A stretch of 64,000 nt of DNA from Pseudomonadota bacterium (lineage in GTDB: Bacteria > Pseudomonadota > Gammaproteobacteria > Burkholderiales > Rhodocyclaceae). The stretch spans positions 1 to 64,000 of the forward strand of contig JAFEDH010000001.1 in NCBI GenBank assembly GCA_018241695.1, given 5' to 3'. The notes under the pieces were generated by a model, which saw nothing but the letters and a program-made list of their open reading frames with translations, was not told where the DNA came from and made no database searches. The position numbers and the translations under genes were made by a program. Shown in pieces: positions 1 through 10,158 of the stretch; position 1 is the first letter of the stretch, and the number at the start of each line of letters is the position of its first letter.

Positions 1-291
1 CTCTCGGCCAGGCCCTCTCAGACCCATGAACAACCCCTTCGATCTCGGAGCCATCCACTCATCACTACCTCAGCCTAGCAAGTACCTACACCTATCGGCT
101 GTTCCAGTTTTTAAAGAACCGCTGCTTCCGCAACCTCTCGCTGTTTCTTCAGCAGAGAGATGAGATTATATGGATAACCCTTACTGCTGTAAACCCCAGT
201 TGTACATTTTTCTCTGGGGGTACCGAAATCATGGGTTGTCTCATCAGAAGGAAAGTGTTCATTACCCATTACACGATTCACGACATCATGG
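1..291 (-). promoter_or_regulatory. rRNA operon promoter and leader (16S gene outside the window)
   Basis: No protein gene is supported here. On the minus strand there is a near-consensus sigma-70 promoter: -35 TTTACA (188-193), a 17-bp spacer, and -10 TATAAT (165-170). Downstream come a hairpin (about 134-160) and a boxA-like GTTCTTTAAAAA (about 108-119). After boxA comes an ACAGCCGATAGGTGTAGGTA-type stretch, which I recognise from betaproteobacterial leaders just before 16S rRNA. Transcription would run off the left edge, so the 16S gene should begin beyond base 1. A 16S-23S spacer could also carry boxA, but the adjacent strong promoter favours the operon start. Confidence 0.7.
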
Positions 292-1278
292 TTATCCAGC
301 AGGAACTCCGTATAAGCCAACAGTCTGCTGCAACAGGCTGACCACCTCATCTTTCAGTAATTGAGGGGCCAACACCTCCACTTCCGGGCCATGCTTAAGA
401 ATGTCCATCAACAATTCCCGTGAGTCACTGTAGGGAATTTCCAGCAGATACGTACCATCATCCAGAAGTCGCCCCTTCTGGCGTGGATGCCAGCGCTCCG
501 CAGCAACCCAGCGTGCGCGACGGGAACTGAACCGAAGTTTGGCCCACGAAATTTTTCTGCCCGAAAAAATCCCATAACCAGCCCCGAGTTCAGCGTCCAA
601 TGTGTTCTCGGAGACATTCCGGGCCGCAGAGTCGAGGACTCTGGCCCCGCGAATGGCATCGACGGAAAAGCTGCGCAACCCTTCCCGCAGATGACACCAG
701 GCGTCCAGATACCAGTTTCCCCGGTAGTACACAAGGCGCTGTGGAGATACCTCCCGTTCCAGAGTCTCTCCCCGACCGCGAGTGTAATAGCGAAGTAACA
801 AACGCTTTCGACGAAGCAGCGCGGAACCCACATTCGCAAAATGTGCCAGTTCCGTTGAGCGAACCGCCATATCCAAAACACGAATGCGTTTGCGTATTTC
901 ATCCCCATCGTTACCGTCTGTCGCCAACAGCATGCCCAGCCGGGTCTTCAGTGGTTCGACATGGGATGCCAGCAGCCCCCCGCTATCGATTCCGGCTAGC
1001 AGATGCTGCATTGTCAGCAGCGCATGGATTTCAGACGCGCTGAACCAAAGCCCCGGTAATTCATATTGGGCAACCGCATGGGGTTGAGATTCAAAGCAAT
1101 AGCCGCCAGCAATACGATCCCAGACTATGGGCGCATGCAGCCGATTGCGCAGGTACTCCAGATCACGCTTGATGGTGGCCCGTGATACATCCAGCTTTTC
1201 CACAAACAGGGAAAACGGGACTACCTTGCGTTCCCTGAGAAGCTGATCAATTTTGTAGAAACGCTCGGTACGGTCCAT
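292..1278 (-). CDS. WYL-domain transcriptional regulator with DeoR-type HTH
   Basis: The 328-aa protein has an N-terminal winged helix-turn-helix (about residues 1-60, including the recognition-helix-like VSRATIKRDLEYL) and a C-terminal WYL domain. The eponymous W-Y-L falls at residues 189-191 within GNWYLDAWC. WYL domains are ligand-sensing modules, often for nucleic acids or nucleotides, in bacterial regulators. The start lies 16 bp downstream of the metZ stop on the same strand, so the gene is probably the last of the long leu-trp-pur-met run, and it abuts the rRNA operon promoter. The target is unknown. Regulators of this form also occur near DNA-damage and defence genes, but nothing here points to such a role. 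Confidence 0.85.
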   Translation of the reverse strand: MDRTERFYKIDQLLRERKVVPFSLFVEKLDVSRATIKRDLEYLRNRLHAPIVWDRIAGGYCFESQPHAVAQYELPGLWFSASEIHALLTMQHLLAGIDSGGLLASHVEPLKTRLGMLLATDGNDGDEIRKRIRVLDMAVRSTELAHFANVGSALLRRKRLLLRYYTRGRGETLEREVSPQRLVYYRGNWYLDAWCHLREGLRSFSVDAIRGARVLDSAARNVSENTLDAELGAGYGIFSGRKISWAKLRFSSRRARWVAAERWHPRQKGRLLDDGTYLLEIPYSDSRELLMDILKHGPEVEVLAPQLLKDEVVSLLQQTVGLYGVPAG

Positions 1279-1294
1279 GAAACCGCAGACGGGA

Positions 1295-2464
1295 TTACCC
1301 CAAACCCCGGCAAATATCGGCGTAAATGTCGTCTACCGATTCAAGACCCACCGCCACGCGCAAAAGCCCTTCGTGGATGCCGGATGCTTCCCTGGCCTCG
1401 GCGGTGATGCGCCCATGGGTCGTGGAGGCGGGATGAGTGATCGTGGTTTTCACATCCCCCAGATTCGCGGTGACCGACAACACACGACACCCATCCACCA
1501 CGCGCCAAGCCTCGGCTCGCTCACCCTTTACTTCAAACGATACGATCGCTCCTCCACTCGCTTGCTGACGCATCGCCAAGGCGTGCTGTGGATGAGAGGC
1601 AAGCCCCGGATAGTACACGCGGGCTATCTGCGGGTGCTTTTCGAGACGCATAGCCAGTGTCAGCGCATTGGCAGACTGCGCATCCATTCGCAGTTTCAGC
1701 GTTTCGAGTCCCTTGAGAATCACCCAAGCATTGAAAGGAGAAATGGAGGGGCCTGCCGTTCGTAAAAACCTGAAAATCTCTTCCATTTCGGCTTTACGGC
1801 CGCATACCGCACCGCCCAGGACCCGCCCCTGGCCATCAAGATATTTGGTCGCGGAGTGAATGACAATATCGGCCCCCAGATCCAAAGGACGCTGCAAGGC
1901 CGGAGAGCAAAAGCAGTTATCAACCACCAGGAGAATTCCCTTTTCCTTTGCGATACCGGCCAGGGCGGCAATATCCACCACCTCGGTCAAAGGATTGGAA
2001 GGAGATTCGGCAAAAATCAGGCGGGTATTGGGGCGTACCGCCGCCCGGTAGGCATCTACCTGCGTTGCCGGCACATAGGTGGTTTCAACACCAAAGCGCG
2101 CCAGAATGTTGCCAAACAGCTGCTGTGTCGCACCGAAAATTCCCTGCGATGAAACGATGTGATCCCCCGCTTTCAACAAGGCCATCACGGTCGCAAGAAT
2201 CGCAACCATGCCGCTCGCCATGGCAACACAAGCCTCGGCTCCCTCAAGCGCAGCGAGGCGATTTTGCATCATCGCGACAGTAGGATTGCTGAAGCGGGCA
2301 TAGACGTAACCGTCTTCAGCACCGGAAAATCGTGCTGCCGCCTGAGCCGCATTGTCGAACACAAAACTGGATGTCAGGTAAAGCGCCTCGCTATGTTCAT
2401 TGAACTGGCTGCGCTCCTGTCCAGCCCGGACCGCCAGGGTCTCAAAATCACGATCGTGACTCAT
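1295..2464 (-). CDS. metZ: O-succinylhomoserine sulfhydrylase
   Basis: This 389-aa Cys/Met-metabolism PLP enzyme makes homocysteine from O-succinylhomoserine and sulfide, in the direct-sulfhydrylation route to methionine. The PLP lysine is K207 in SATKYLDGQGR. The motifs SGMVAIL, ESPSNP and VVDN are typical of the MetZ/MetB/MetC family. The frame stays open further upstream, but the start is placed at MSHDRDFETL, which gives the usual family length and leaves 4 bp to the purF stop. purF-metZ adjacency is a recurrent proteobacterial arrangement and favours MetZ over cystathionine gamma-synthase or beta-lyase. Confidence 0.9.
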   Translation of the reverse strand: MSHDRDFETLAVRAGQERSQFNEHSEALYLTSSFVFDNAAQAAARFSGAEDGYVYARFSNPTVAMMQNRLAALEGAEACVAMASGMVAILATVMALLKAGDHIVSSQGIFGATQQLFGNILARFGVETTYVPATQVDAYRAAVRPNTRLIFAESPSNPLTEVVDIAALAGIAKEKGILLVVDNCFCSPALQRPLDLGADIVIHSATKYLDGQGRVLGGAVCGRKAEMEEIFRFLRTAGPSISPFNAWVILKGLETLKLRMDAQSANALTLAMRLEKHPQIARVYYPGLASHPQHALAMRQQASGGAIVSFEVKGERAEAWRVVDGCRVLSVTANLGDVKTTITHPASTTHGRITAEAREASGIHEGLLRVAVGLESVDDIYADICRGLG

Positions 2465-2468
2465 GGTT

Positions 2469-3992
2469 TTACTCCGAAGGCACCAGATTGAGATCCATCT
2501 GCCCGCCCTCGCCTTCCTCGACACTTCGTGACGAAGCGTTACGAAGTGCCTCGATTGCTTCCAGATAGGCGTCGGTAATGTCTCCCGTGACATAGCGTCC
2601 GTCAAAGCAGGATGCCTCGAACTCGACCAAAGAGGGGTTCACCGCCCGGACAGCGGCCTTCAAGTCATCCAGATCCTGATACACCAAGCCATCGGCGCCG
2701 ATTTCCCGACAGATTTCGGCGTCATCACGATAGGCGGCAATCAATTCTGCCCTTGTAGGCATATCGATGCCATACACATTGGCAAACCGGACCGGTGGAG
2801 ATGCGGATGCGAAATACACTTTCTTCGCACCGGCCTCCCGGGCCATGGCGATGATCTCACGGCTGGTGGTTCCCCGAACGATCGAATCATCCACCAGCAT
2901 CACCCGTTTTCCGCGAAACTCCTGGGCGATGGCATTGAGCTTCTGTCGAACCGATTTCCTGCGTGTCGCCTGACCAGGCATGATGAACGTCCGGCCAATA
3001 TAGCGATTCTTCACGAATCCCTCCCGATACGGCACACCCAGGGCGGTCGCAAGTTCCATGGCGGAAGGCCGCGAAGAGTCCGGAATCGGAATCACGGCAT
3101 CAAGCGCCAGATGCGGCATGGTGTGGCGAATCTTGCTGGCGAGGAATTCGCCCATTTTTACCCGCGTTTCGTACACCGAAACGCCGTCCATCAAGGAATC
3201 GGGACGCGCCAGATACACATACTCAAACATGCAAGGTGCATGTAGTGTGTGTTCGGCACACTGGCGGCTGACAAAATGCCCTTCGGTATTGATGAGGACG
3301 GCCTCACCCGGCTCCACATCGCGCAGAAATTTGAACCCCAGCGTATCAAGAGCAACGCTTTCCGATGCCACCAGATATTCAGGCCCGCGAGAAGTATCGT
3401 TACGGCCAATCACCAGGGGTCGAATTCCGTAAGGGTCCCGAAATGCAAGCAGGCCATAGCCGGCAATCATCACCACAACGGCGTACGCACCCCGGATACG
3501 ACGGTGGACACCGGCCACCGCCTTGAAGATGGTATCGGGATCAACCTGATACCGGTTCTGTGAAGCTACCTGCAGTTCATGGGCAAGCACATTGAGCAAC
3601 ACCTCGGAGTCCGAACTGGTGTTCATGTGCCGCAGATCCTGCAAAAACATGTCCTGCTTGAGTTGGTCGGCGTTGGTCAGATTGCCGTTGTGGGCCAGCA
3701 TCAGGCCGAAAGGAGAGTTCACATAGAAAGGTTGTGCCTCCGCGGCGTTGTAGGCGGAGCCGGCAGTCGGATAACGGCAATGACCAATCCCCCAGTTGCC
3801 CACCAGACTGCGCATGTTCCGTGTGCGGAAAACATCCCGCACCAGCCCGGGCCCCTTGTGCATGTGGAAATGCCCGCTTTCAGCCGTGGCGATTCCCGCT
3901 GCGTCCTGCCCCCGATGCTGCAGAACCTGCAAGCCGTCATACAGCAGCTGATTGACTGCGGTGGTTGCCACCACCCCCAAAATCCCGCACAT
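2469..3992 (-). CDS. purF: Amidophosphoribosyltransferase
   Basis: PurF catalyses the first committed step of purine synthesis, converting PRPP and glutamine to phosphoribosylamine. The 507-aa protein starts MCGILGVV, so Cys2 is the N-terminal nucleophile of a class II glutamine amidotransferase once Met is removed. The glutaminase domain includes [10 protein letters not shown] and [11 protein letters not shown]. The C-terminal phosphoribosyltransferase domain carries the PRPP loop [13 protein letters not shown]. Length and motifs are those of the E. coli-type enzyme. It lies 8 bp after cvpA, as in many proteobacteria, where the two are co-transcribed. Confidence 0.97.
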   Translation of the reverse strand: MCGILGVVATTAVNQLLYDGLQVLQHRGQDAAGIATAESGHFHMHKGPGLVRDVFRTRNMRSLVGNWGIGHCRYPTAGSAYNAAEAQPFYVNSPFGLMLAHNGNLTNADQLKQDMFLQDLRHMNTSSDSEVLLNVLAHELQVASQNRYQVDPDTIFKAVAGVHRRIRGAYAVVVMIAGYGLLAFRDPYGIRPLVIGRNDTSRGPEYLVASESVALDTLGFKFLRDVEPGEAVLINTEGHFVSRQCAEHTLHAPCMFEYVYLARPDSLMDGVSVYETRVKMGEFLASKIRHTMPHLALDAVIPIPDSSRPSAMELATALGVPYREGFVKNRYIGRTFIMPGQATRRKSVRQKLNAIAQEFRGKRVMLVDDSIVRGTTSREIIAMAREAGAKKVYFASASPPVRFANVYGIDMPTRAELIAAYRDDAEICREIGADGLVYQDLDDLKAAVRAVNPSLVEFEASCFDGRYVTGDITDAYLEAIEALRNASSRSVEEGEGGQMDLNLVPSE

Positions 3993-4000
3993 AACGACCC

Positions 4001-4492
4001 CTACCGATAATGTATTCGCTTGGCCACTTCCGGCGGCATCCAGGATTTACTGGCGATCACCGCCGTTTCAAAAGGTGGCGCCAGTTCCGCCTGCTGCCAC
4101 CAGGACTGTCTGGGCAATGTGGTGAAGCCCGCGGCAAACACAACCAGGAATGCCAGCACCAAACCACGTCCGATACCGAATACTGCTCCCAACACCCTGT
4201 CCAGCGGCCCGAGTCCGATCGAGCGCAATATCCGGCTGACCAAAAACCGGAGCACCCCTGCAACCATCAGCACACCCAGAAACAGGATTGCAAAGGCTGC
4301 GCTATAGCGCAGCATGGGGTCCGACAGCGATCCAGCCAGCATTTCCGCCACCGCTGTCGCCCAGGTACGGGCTACAAAAAAAGCGGCCACCCATGCAATC
4401 AGGGCCAGCAACTCGCTAGCCACCCCTCGCCACAACCCCAGCAGCACCGATGCGGCAATCACCCCCAGCACGGTGTAATCAAAGAGAGTCAC
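4001..4492 (-). CDS. cvpA: CvpA family membrane protein
   Basis: The 163-aa inner-membrane protein has about four hydrophobic segments (roughly residues 5-25, 30-50, 62-85 and 100-122) and the CvpA-family start [19 protein letters not shown]. CvpA was named for a role in colicin V production. In most bacteria its job is envelope-related and poorly defined. It sits between the SPOR protein (19-bp gap) and purF (8-bp gap), the conserved cvpA-purF arrangement. Confidence 0.93.
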   Translation of the reverse strand: MTLFDYTVLGVIAASVLLGLWRGVASELLALIAWVAAFFVARTWATAVAEMLAGSLSDPMLRYSAAFAILFLGVLMVAGVLRFLVSRILRSIGLGPLDRVLGAVFGIGRGLVLAFLVVFAAGFTTLPRQSWWQQAELAPPFETAVIASKSWMPPEVAKRIHYR

Positions 4493-4511
4493 GCCCGCCT
4501 CAGCCCCGGCC

Positions 4512-5237
4512 TCACTTCTGGACCAGTATGCCGCCGGGAGGGCCGCCCGCCCCGATCTTTTTCAAGCGGAGCTGGGCTTTTTCAGCCGACTCACGGGACC
4601 CAAAAGGCCCTGCCCGGACACGGATGCGGGCTCCCTGCGCGATACTCACCTTTTCCGTGTAGGACGGATAGCCCAATTCCTTGATCTTGCCCTGCAGCAC
4701 CGCCACGTTGCCCGACTCCTGATAGGCGCCGAGTTGTAGAACCCATTGACCACCTGCCGACCGGCCTTCAAGCGCCGCCGTAGCACGAGCCTCCTCGGAT
4801 TGCTGTTGCCCCTGGGATGATCTGGCTTTTGCCTCGGTTGCGGGCCTTGATTGCACCACAGGGGCGGGTACTGCCGCATTCTGGACGGGTTTAGGTTGTA
4901 CCGCAGGCTGTACGGTGCTTCCGTCAGGTTTTGCTGGCGTGCCCGCTGCCTGCGATTGCGCTGCCGGAGCAGTTTCCCGGGTCGAATCCGCCGGTTCGGT
5001 ATTTCCCACTGTTGCAGCGGGCACGGCGGCGGTTGGTGTCACTGCGGGCAGTACTGCGGCATCCTGACTGGGGATGCGAATCTGAATATCCGGATTGAGC
5101 GGCCTGGGCTCCCGGTCCATGACCAGAGGCAGAACGATCACCGCAAACAGTACCAAGGCTGCAGCCCCCACCAGACGGCGGCGGGCACGTTTCTTCAGTT
5201 CGCTTGAGTCATCGGTGGAAGCAGCGTTATCGGCCAT
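4512..5237 (-). CDS. SPOR-domain cell-division protein, DedD-like
   Basis: The 241-aa bitopic membrane protein has a short cytoplasmic N-terminus (KKRARRR), one transmembrane helix (about residues 22-41), a long Ala/Pro/Thr/Gln-rich periplasmic linker (about 60-155), and a C-terminal SPOR domain (about 160-240: GQWVLQLGAYQ to RVRAGPFGSRESAEKA). SPOR domains bind denuded septal peptidoglycan, so the protein is expected at the division septum. It lies between folC and cvpA, the same context as dedD in E. coli. The low-complexity linker is normal for this family. Confidence 0.88.
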   Translation of the reverse strand: MADNAASTDDSSELKKRARRRLVGAAALVLFAVIVLPLVMDREPRPLNPDIQIRIPSQDAAVLPAVTPTAAVPAATVGNTEPADSTRETAPAAQSQAAGTPAKPDGSTVQPAVQPKPVQNAAVPAPVVQSRPATEAKARSSQGQQQSEEARATAALEGRSAGGQWVLQLGAYQESGNVAVLQGKIKELGYPSYTEKVSIAQGARIRVRAGPFGSRESAEKAQLRLKKIGAGGPPGGILVQK

Positions 5238-5239
5238 AT

Positions 5240-6508
5240 TTACTGAACGTCGCGATGGAGGGCGCGCAGCGCGTCGGCTACCGTCAGGAAAGATCCAAAG
5301 ACGACAATTCTATCATTCTCACCCGCCTGACCCTGGGCATAAGCCAGAGCTTCCGCAGGATTCGCGAATACGGGCACATCTCCCGTCACGGCACCTGCCC
5401 AAAGATAATCGCGCAACGTCTCTGCGGTCGCCGCACGGGGACCCGTGAGTGAACAGGGCAGCCAACGAGTGATGCGTCCCTTGATGGCCTGGATCACCGC
5501 GGGAATATCCTTGTCCGCCAGCATGCCGAACACTGCCCAGGTTTCTGGGTGAAAAGCCATATTGCCCAGATTGTCAGCCAACGCCGCAGCAGATTGCGGA
5601 TTGTGGGCGACGTCCAGCACCACGGTCGGGCGCCCTGGCAGAACCTGAAAACGACCGGCCAATTCCATCTCCAGCAAACCGCGCCGGATATCCTGCATCG
5701 CCACCGGCAGCACCTGCCGCACACTATCGAGCGCCGCCAGCACGCCGGCTGCATTCTGCAACTGATTGCGACCTCGCAGCGCAGGATGCGCCAGCCCGCT
5801 CCGTTTACCCTGCGGCCCCCAGAACTGCCATTGCTGTTCCTGACGCAGATAGCCAAAATCCCGCCCGATCACCTGTAAAGGTACATCGATGGTTTCGGCG
5901 TGCGCCAGCAGGGATCGAGGAGGAGCCGGGTCCGCACAGATAGCCGGTACCCCCGCACGGAAGATGCCGGCTTTTTCGAAACCGATCGACTCCCGGTCGG
6001 GACCGAGAAAATCCATGTGGTCCAGATCAACGCCGGTGACCACAGTGCAATCAGGATCATAGATGTTGGTGGCATCCAGCCGGCCACCAAGGCCAACCTC
6101 CAGAATCACCACCTCCAGCTTGGAGATGGCAAATATTTCCCACGCGGCAAGGGTGCCGAATTCGAAATAGGTCAGGGGGATATTTCCCCGTGCCATCTCG
6201 ACTTTCTCGAATGCCGCACACAGGCTGTCATCATTTGCCGCCCGTCCCTGAATCCGGACCCTTTCGTTGTAACGCAGCAAATGGGGAGAGGTATAAAGGC
6301 CGACCCGATATCCGGCACAGAGCAGTATCCGCTCCAGCATGGCGCAGGTGGAACCTTTGCCATTGGTACCGGCCACCAGGATGATCGGGCAAGATTTTTT
6401 CTGCTCGAGGGTGGCTTTTACGGCCTGGAGGCGATCCAGCCCCAGGGCAATGGATTGCCCGTGCTGGTGCTCGATATGCACCAGCCAGTCATCCAGGGAG
6501 CGGGGCAT
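5240..6508 (-). CDS. folC: Bifunctional dihydrofolate/folylpolyglutamate synthase
   Basis: FolC adds glutamate to dihydropteroate and to tetrahydrofolate in the cytoplasm. The 422-aa protein carries the Mur-ligase-type P-loop VAGTNGKGSTCAMLE (about residues 45-59), the folate-loop region TSPHLLRYNERVRI, and a C-terminal ligase domain with VLDVAHNPQSAAAL. Its ATG overlaps the accD TGA by one base (TGATG), implying translational coupling, and its stop is 2 bp from the SPOR gene. accD-folC pairing is widespread in proteobacteria. Confidence 0.95.
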   Translation of the reverse strand: MPRSLDDWLVHIEHQHGQSIALGLDRLQAVKATLEQKKSCPIILVAGTNGKGSTCAMLERILLCAGYRVGLYTSPHLLRYNERVRIQGRAANDDSLCAAFEKVEMARGNIPLTYFEFGTLAAWEIFAISKLEVVILEVGLGGRLDATNIYDPDCTVVTGVDLDHMDFLGPDRESIGFEKAGIFRAGVPAICADPAPPRSLLAHAETIDVPLQVIGRDFGYLRQEQQWQFWGPQGKRSGLAHPALRGRNQLQNAAGVLAALDSVRQVLPVAMQDIRRGLLEMELAGRFQVLPGRPTVVLDVAHNPQSAAALADNLGNMAFHPETWAVFGMLADKDIPAVIQAIKGRITRWLPCSLTGPRAATAETLRDYLWAGAVTGDVPVFANPAEALAYAQGQAGENDRIVVFGSFLTVADALRALHRDVQ

Positions 6509-7374
6509 CAGCGGGACGCGGGCTGACGCAGCATCAGGCTGAGCAGGGACGAGAGTCTGGCACGCAATTCCCGTCGGTCCACGATCATGTCCAAAGCGCC
6601 TTTTTCGAGCAGGAACTCTGCCCGCTGGAAACCTTCCGGCAGCTTCTGGCGCACGGTCTGCTCGATCACACGAGGACCGGCAAAACCGATCAACGCGCCC
6701 GGTTCGGCGATCACCACATCACCCATGAAGGCGAAGGAGGCCGACACGCCGCCCATGGTCGGATCAGTCAGGACGGTAATGAAGGGCAATTGATGGCGCG
6801 CAAGCTGGGTCACCGCTGCCGTGGTCTTGGCCATCTGCATCAGGGAGAACAGGCCCTCCTGCATCCGCGCCCCGCCCGATGCGGTGATGCAGATGAAAGA
6901 GCATTGCTGTTCGATCGCGGTACGCACACCACGAACGAAACGCTCTCCCAGTACGGAACCCATGGACCCGCCCAGGAATTCGAATTCAAAGCAGGCCACC
7001 ACCACCGGCAGCGCGTTGATGGCGCCTTGCATCACCACCATGGAATCGGTTTCCCCGGTATCGGCGGCGGCAGCGGCCAGGCGATCGGGGTAGCGCTTGC
7101 TGTCCTTGAACTTCAGAGGGTCGACCGGCACCACCTCGGTGCCGATTTCAAACCGGCCCTCCGCATCCAGCAATTGATCCAGCCGTGTGCGCGAATCCAC
7201 GCGATGGTGATGGCCACACTTGGGACACACCCCCTGATTGCTTTCCAGATCCGAGCTGTACAGCACAGCCTCGCAAGTCGGACATTTGCACCACAGACCT
7301 TCCGGAATGGCCTTGCGGGCCCCCTCGGTATTACGTTTGATCTTTGGCGGCAGAAGCTTCTGGAGCCAGCTCAT
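6508..7374 (-). CDS. accD: Acetyl-CoA carboxylase, carboxyltransferase subunit beta
   Basis: AccD is half of the carboxyltransferase that makes malonyl-CoA for fatty-acid synthesis. The 288-aa protein has the N-terminal zinc ribbon typical of bacterial AccD (C31-x2-C34 and C50-x2-C53). The crotonase-like core contains [17 protein letters not shown] and [11 protein letters not shown]. It overlaps trpA by 4 bp at its start and folC by 1 bp at its end, so trpA-accD-folC should be one translationally coupled unit. The partner accA is not in the window. Confidence 0.97.
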   Translation of the reverse strand: MSWLQKLLPPKIKRNTEGARKAIPEGLWCKCPTCEAVLYSSDLESNQGVCPKCGHHHRVDSRTRLDQLLDAEGRFEIGTEVVPVDPLKFKDSKRYPDRLAAAAADTGETDSMVVMQGAINALPVVVACFEFEFLGGSMGSVLGERFVRGVRTAIEQQCSFICITASGGARMQEGLFSLMQMAKTTAAVTQLARHQLPFITVLTDPTMGGVSASFAFMGDVVIAEPGALIGFAGPRVIEQTVRQKLPEGFQRAEFLLEKGALDMIVDRRELRARLSSLLSLMLRQPASR

Positions 7375-8183
7375 GAATTCTCCTTGACTTCATCCATCGC
7401 GTTGCGCACACCACGCAGAAAGGCCGACACCCGTACCTCAATCTGATCCCGGGGCGACTGTTCGATTTCCTCAATGATGCGGCTGCCGATCACCACGGCA
7501 TCCGCCACGGAAGCAATGCGCGCGGCGCTGGCGCCATCGCGGATGCCAAAACCAACGCCCACCGGCATGCCCACCCGTTCGCGGATCGCGGGGATGCGTC
7601 CGACCACCTCATCGAGATCCAGATGTCCCGCACCCGTCACGCCCTTGAGCGACACGTAGTAGATATAACCGCTACCGATCCGGGCCACCTCGTCAAAGCG
7701 TTTTTCGGTGGACGTTGGTGCCAGCAGAAACACGGGGGCCAGGCCGGATGCCTTCAATGTCGCCGCGAACCCGGTGCATTCCTCGGGCGGGTAGTCCACG
7801 ACCAGCACACCATCCACACCGGCGGCCACGGCATCGCGGGCAAAGGACTCGGCACCGTAGGCCTCGACCGGATTGGCATAGCCCATCAGCACCACCGGGG
7901 TGCTCGTGTCGGTCTTGCGGAATTCCTTCACCATCCCCAGCACAATGCGCAGGGAAGTGCCATAACCGAGGGAAACTTCGGAAGCACGCTGGACGGTAGG
8001 TCCGTCTGCCATCGGGTCGGAGAAGGGCACGCCCAGTTCGATGATGTCGGCACCCCCGGACACCAGAGCCTGCATGATAGGGAGCGTCAGGCCAGGCTCG
8101 GGAAAGCCGGCGGTGACGAAAGGAATGAGGGCCTTGCGGCTTTCGCCACGAAGGCGCTCGAAAGTGGCCTGGATACGGGACAT
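7371..8183 (-). CDS. trpA: Tryptophan synthase alpha chain
   Basis: TrpA cleaves indole-3-glycerol phosphate to indole, which channels to TrpB. The start [12 protein letters not shown] gives 270 aa, the usual length; the upstream in-frame extension is rejected because it overlaps trpB. The TIM barrel shows [11 protein letters not shown], the catalytic-Glu segment [16 protein letters not shown] (catalytic Glu and Asp both present), and the phosphate-binding [10 protein letters not shown]. Only one base separates the trpB stop from this start. Some of the other tryptophan genes (trpE, G, D, C) are not in the window. Confidence 0.96.
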   Translation of the reverse strand: MSRIQATFERLRGESRKALIPFVTAGFPEPGLTLPIMQALVSGGADIIELGVPFSDPMADGPTVQRASEVSLGYGTSLRIVLGMVKEFRKTDTSTPVVLMGYANPVEAYGAESFARDAVAAGVDGVLVVDYPPEECTGFAATLKASGLAPVFLLAPTSTEKRFDEVARIGSGYIYYVSLKGVTGAGHLDLDEVVGRIPAIRERVGMPVGVGFGIRDGASAARIASVADAVVIGSRIIEEIEQSPRDQIEVRVSAFLRGVRNAMDEVKENS

Positions 8184-8184
8184 A

Positions 8185-9390
8185 TCAGAACTGGATTCCG
8201 GATTTCTCGGCCACGGTATGCATGTCCTTGTCACCGCGGCCGGAGAGATTCACCAGCAGGATCTTGTCCTTGGGCAGGGTGGGGGCAAGTTTGGCGGCAT
8301 AGGCCAGGGCATGGCTGGACTCCAGGGCCGGGATGATGCCCTCAATACGGCACAGTTCGTGGAAGGCATTGAGCGCCTCGTCGTCCGTAATCGTGACGTA
8401 TTCGGCCCGGCCGCTATCCTTGAGCCAGGCGTGCTCGGGGCCGACGCCCGGATAGTCGAGACCGGCGGAGATCGAATGGGTTTCGATGATCTGGCCGTTG
8501 GCGTCCTGCAGCAAGTAGGTGCGGTTGCCGTGCAGCACTCCGGGACGACCCGCGGTGAGAGATGCGGAATGCCGGCCGCTATCGATCCCGTAACCGGCAG
8601 CTTCCACACCGATCAGACGCACACCATCCACCGGGATATAGGGATAGAAGATCCCCATGGCATTGGAGCCACCGCCCACGCAGGCGATCACGGCATCGGG
8701 CTGGCGGCCGGCCAGATCAGGCAATTGAACCTTGCACTCCTCGCCGATCACGGATTGGAAATCCCTCACCAGCATCGGATACGGATGGGGACCGGCGACG
8801 GTGCCAATGATGTAGAAAGTATCCGCAACATTGGTGACCCAGTCGCGCATCGCTTCGTTCAGGGCATCCTTCAGTGTCTTTGACCCGGATTCGACTGGTA
8901 CCACCCTCGCGCCCAGCAGTTTCATGCGATAGACGTTGGCAGCCTGGCGCTTCACATCCTCGCTGCCCATGTAGACCACGCACTCCATGCCGTAGCGGGC
9001 AGCCACGGTGGCCGTGGCCACCCCGTGCTGACCGGCGCCGGTCTCGGCAATCACCCGTGGCTTGCCCATGCGGCGGGCCAGCAGGGCCTGGCCGATACAG
9101 TTGTTCACCTTGTGGGCGCCGGTATGGTTCAGATCCTCGCGTTTCAGATAGATTTGCGCACCGCCAAGTGTCTCGCTCCAGCGTTTGGCGAGGTACACCG
9201 GGCTGGGACGGCCCACATAGTGCTTCAGCTCGTATTCGAACTCGGCATGAAACGCGGGATCAGCCAGGGCTTCGGTGTAGGCGGCCCTGAGTTCCTCAAG
9301 TGCGGGGATCAGGGTTTCGGCGACGAAGACACCGCCGTAGGGGCCGAAATGGCCCCTGTCATCGGGAAGTGAATAGGTATTGGCAGGCAT
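8185..9390 (-). CDS. trpB: Tryptophan synthase beta chain
   Basis: The 401-aa PLP enzyme condenses indole with serine. The PLP lysine lies in HTGAHKVNN, and the phosphate-binding glycine loop is [19 protein letters not shown] and the C-terminal [13 protein letters not shown] are family hallmarks. The start is set at [20 protein letters not shown], matching the usual TrpB N-terminus. The frame stays open about 90 codons further upstream, including an ATG 20 codons earlier (9450) that would give a short N-terminal extension. I regard that as non-coding. It is followed by trpA after one base. Confidence 0.96.
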   Translation of the reverse strand: MPANTYSLPDDRGHFGPYGGVFVAETLIPALEELRAAYTEALADPAFHAEFEYELKHYVGRPSPVYLAKRWSETLGGAQIYLKREDLNHTGAHKVNNCIGQALLARRMGKPRVIAETGAGQHGVATATVAARYGMECVVYMGSEDVKRQAANVYRMKLLGARVVPVESGSKTLKDALNEAMRDWVTNVADTFYIIGTVAGPHPYPMLVRDFQSVIGEECKVQLPDLAGRQPDAVIACVGGGSNAMGIFYPYIPVDGVRLIGVEAAGYGIDSGRHSASLTAGRPGVLHGNRTYLLQDANGQIIETHSISAGLDYPGVGPEHAWLKDSGRAEYVTITDDEALNAFHELCRIEGIIPALESSHALAYAAKLAPTLPKDKILLVNLSGRGDKDMHTVAEKSGIQF

Positions 9391-9514
9391 GTCTGGGTTC
9401 CAGGAGCGGACGATGTGGGAATACTGGGCGCGAGAAGCCGCCTCAGACATGGTCCGCAAAATGGCGCCGCCAGCTGGAGCGCATGTAACCGCCAATGAAT
9501 CGACGCATAGATTC

Positions 9515-10150
9515 CTAGATTTCCAGTTTCGCATCCGCCTCGCGCACTGCGGCGACGAATGCTTTGATCTTTCCGGCATCCTTGATGCCCCTGGCGACCT
9601 CGACGCCGCTACTGACATCCACCGCCCAGGGCCGCAAGCGGCGGATACCCTCCCCCACATTGTCCGCGGACAACCCTCCGGAAAGAATCAGGGGCAGGGG
9701 AATCCCTGCGGGCACCTGTTGCCAGTCGAAGGATTTGCCGACGCCACCGTATTCCGCTACATGGGCGTCGAGCAGAAGGCCTCTGGCCGCAGGATAGGTG
9801 GAGGCGAATTCTAGCAGATCGACTTCCGGCCTTACTCGGGCGGCCTTGATATAGGGCAGGCCGAACTGGCGGCAGTAGGCTTCATTCTCCTCACCATGGA
9901 ATTGCAGCAGATCCAGGCCCACAGCGTCGATGGTGGCACGGACCGAGGCTTCCGGCTCATTCACGAAGAGTCCCACACGACTGACGAAGGGTGGCACGAG
10001 CGCCGACAGAGTGGCGGCCTGTGCATGACTCAGCAGACGCGGACTGGGGGGATAGAAGACGAATCCGATCGCATCAGCCCCGGCCATCACCACGGCACGA
10101 ACATCCTCGATCCGGGTCAGGCCACAGATCTTGATTCGGGTACGAGACAT
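9515..10150 (-). CDS. trpF: Phosphoribosylanthranilate isomerase
   Basis: TrpF performs the Amadori rearrangement in tryptophan synthesis. The 211-aa TIM barrel begins [13 protein letters not shown], which contains the catalytic Cys of the CGLT motif. The barrel ends with a phosphate-binding [10 protein letters not shown] and the [19 protein letters not shown] segment with a catalytic Asp. It starts 8 bp after truA, and 124 bp of apparently non-coding sequence separate it from trpB. The truA-trpF-trpB-trpA order is typical of betaproteobacteria. Confidence 0.95.
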   Translation of the reverse strand: MSRTRIKICGLTRIEDVRAVVMAGADAIGFVFYPPSPRLLSHAQAATLSALVPPFVSRVGLFVNEPEASVRATIDAVGLDLLQFHGEENEAYCRQFGLPYIKAARVRPEVDLLEFASTYPAARGLLLDAHVAEYGGVGKSFDWQQVPAGIPLPLILSGGLSADNVGEGIRRLRPWAVDVSSGVEVARGIKDAGKIKAFVAAVREADAKLEI

Positions 10151-10158
10151 GGTGACTT

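Noticed and set aside
9391..9660. 90-codon N-terminal extension of trpB, including an ATG at 9450
   Set aside because: TrpB proteins normally start at the [14 protein letters not shown] sequence; the extension is not family-like and would overlap trpF.
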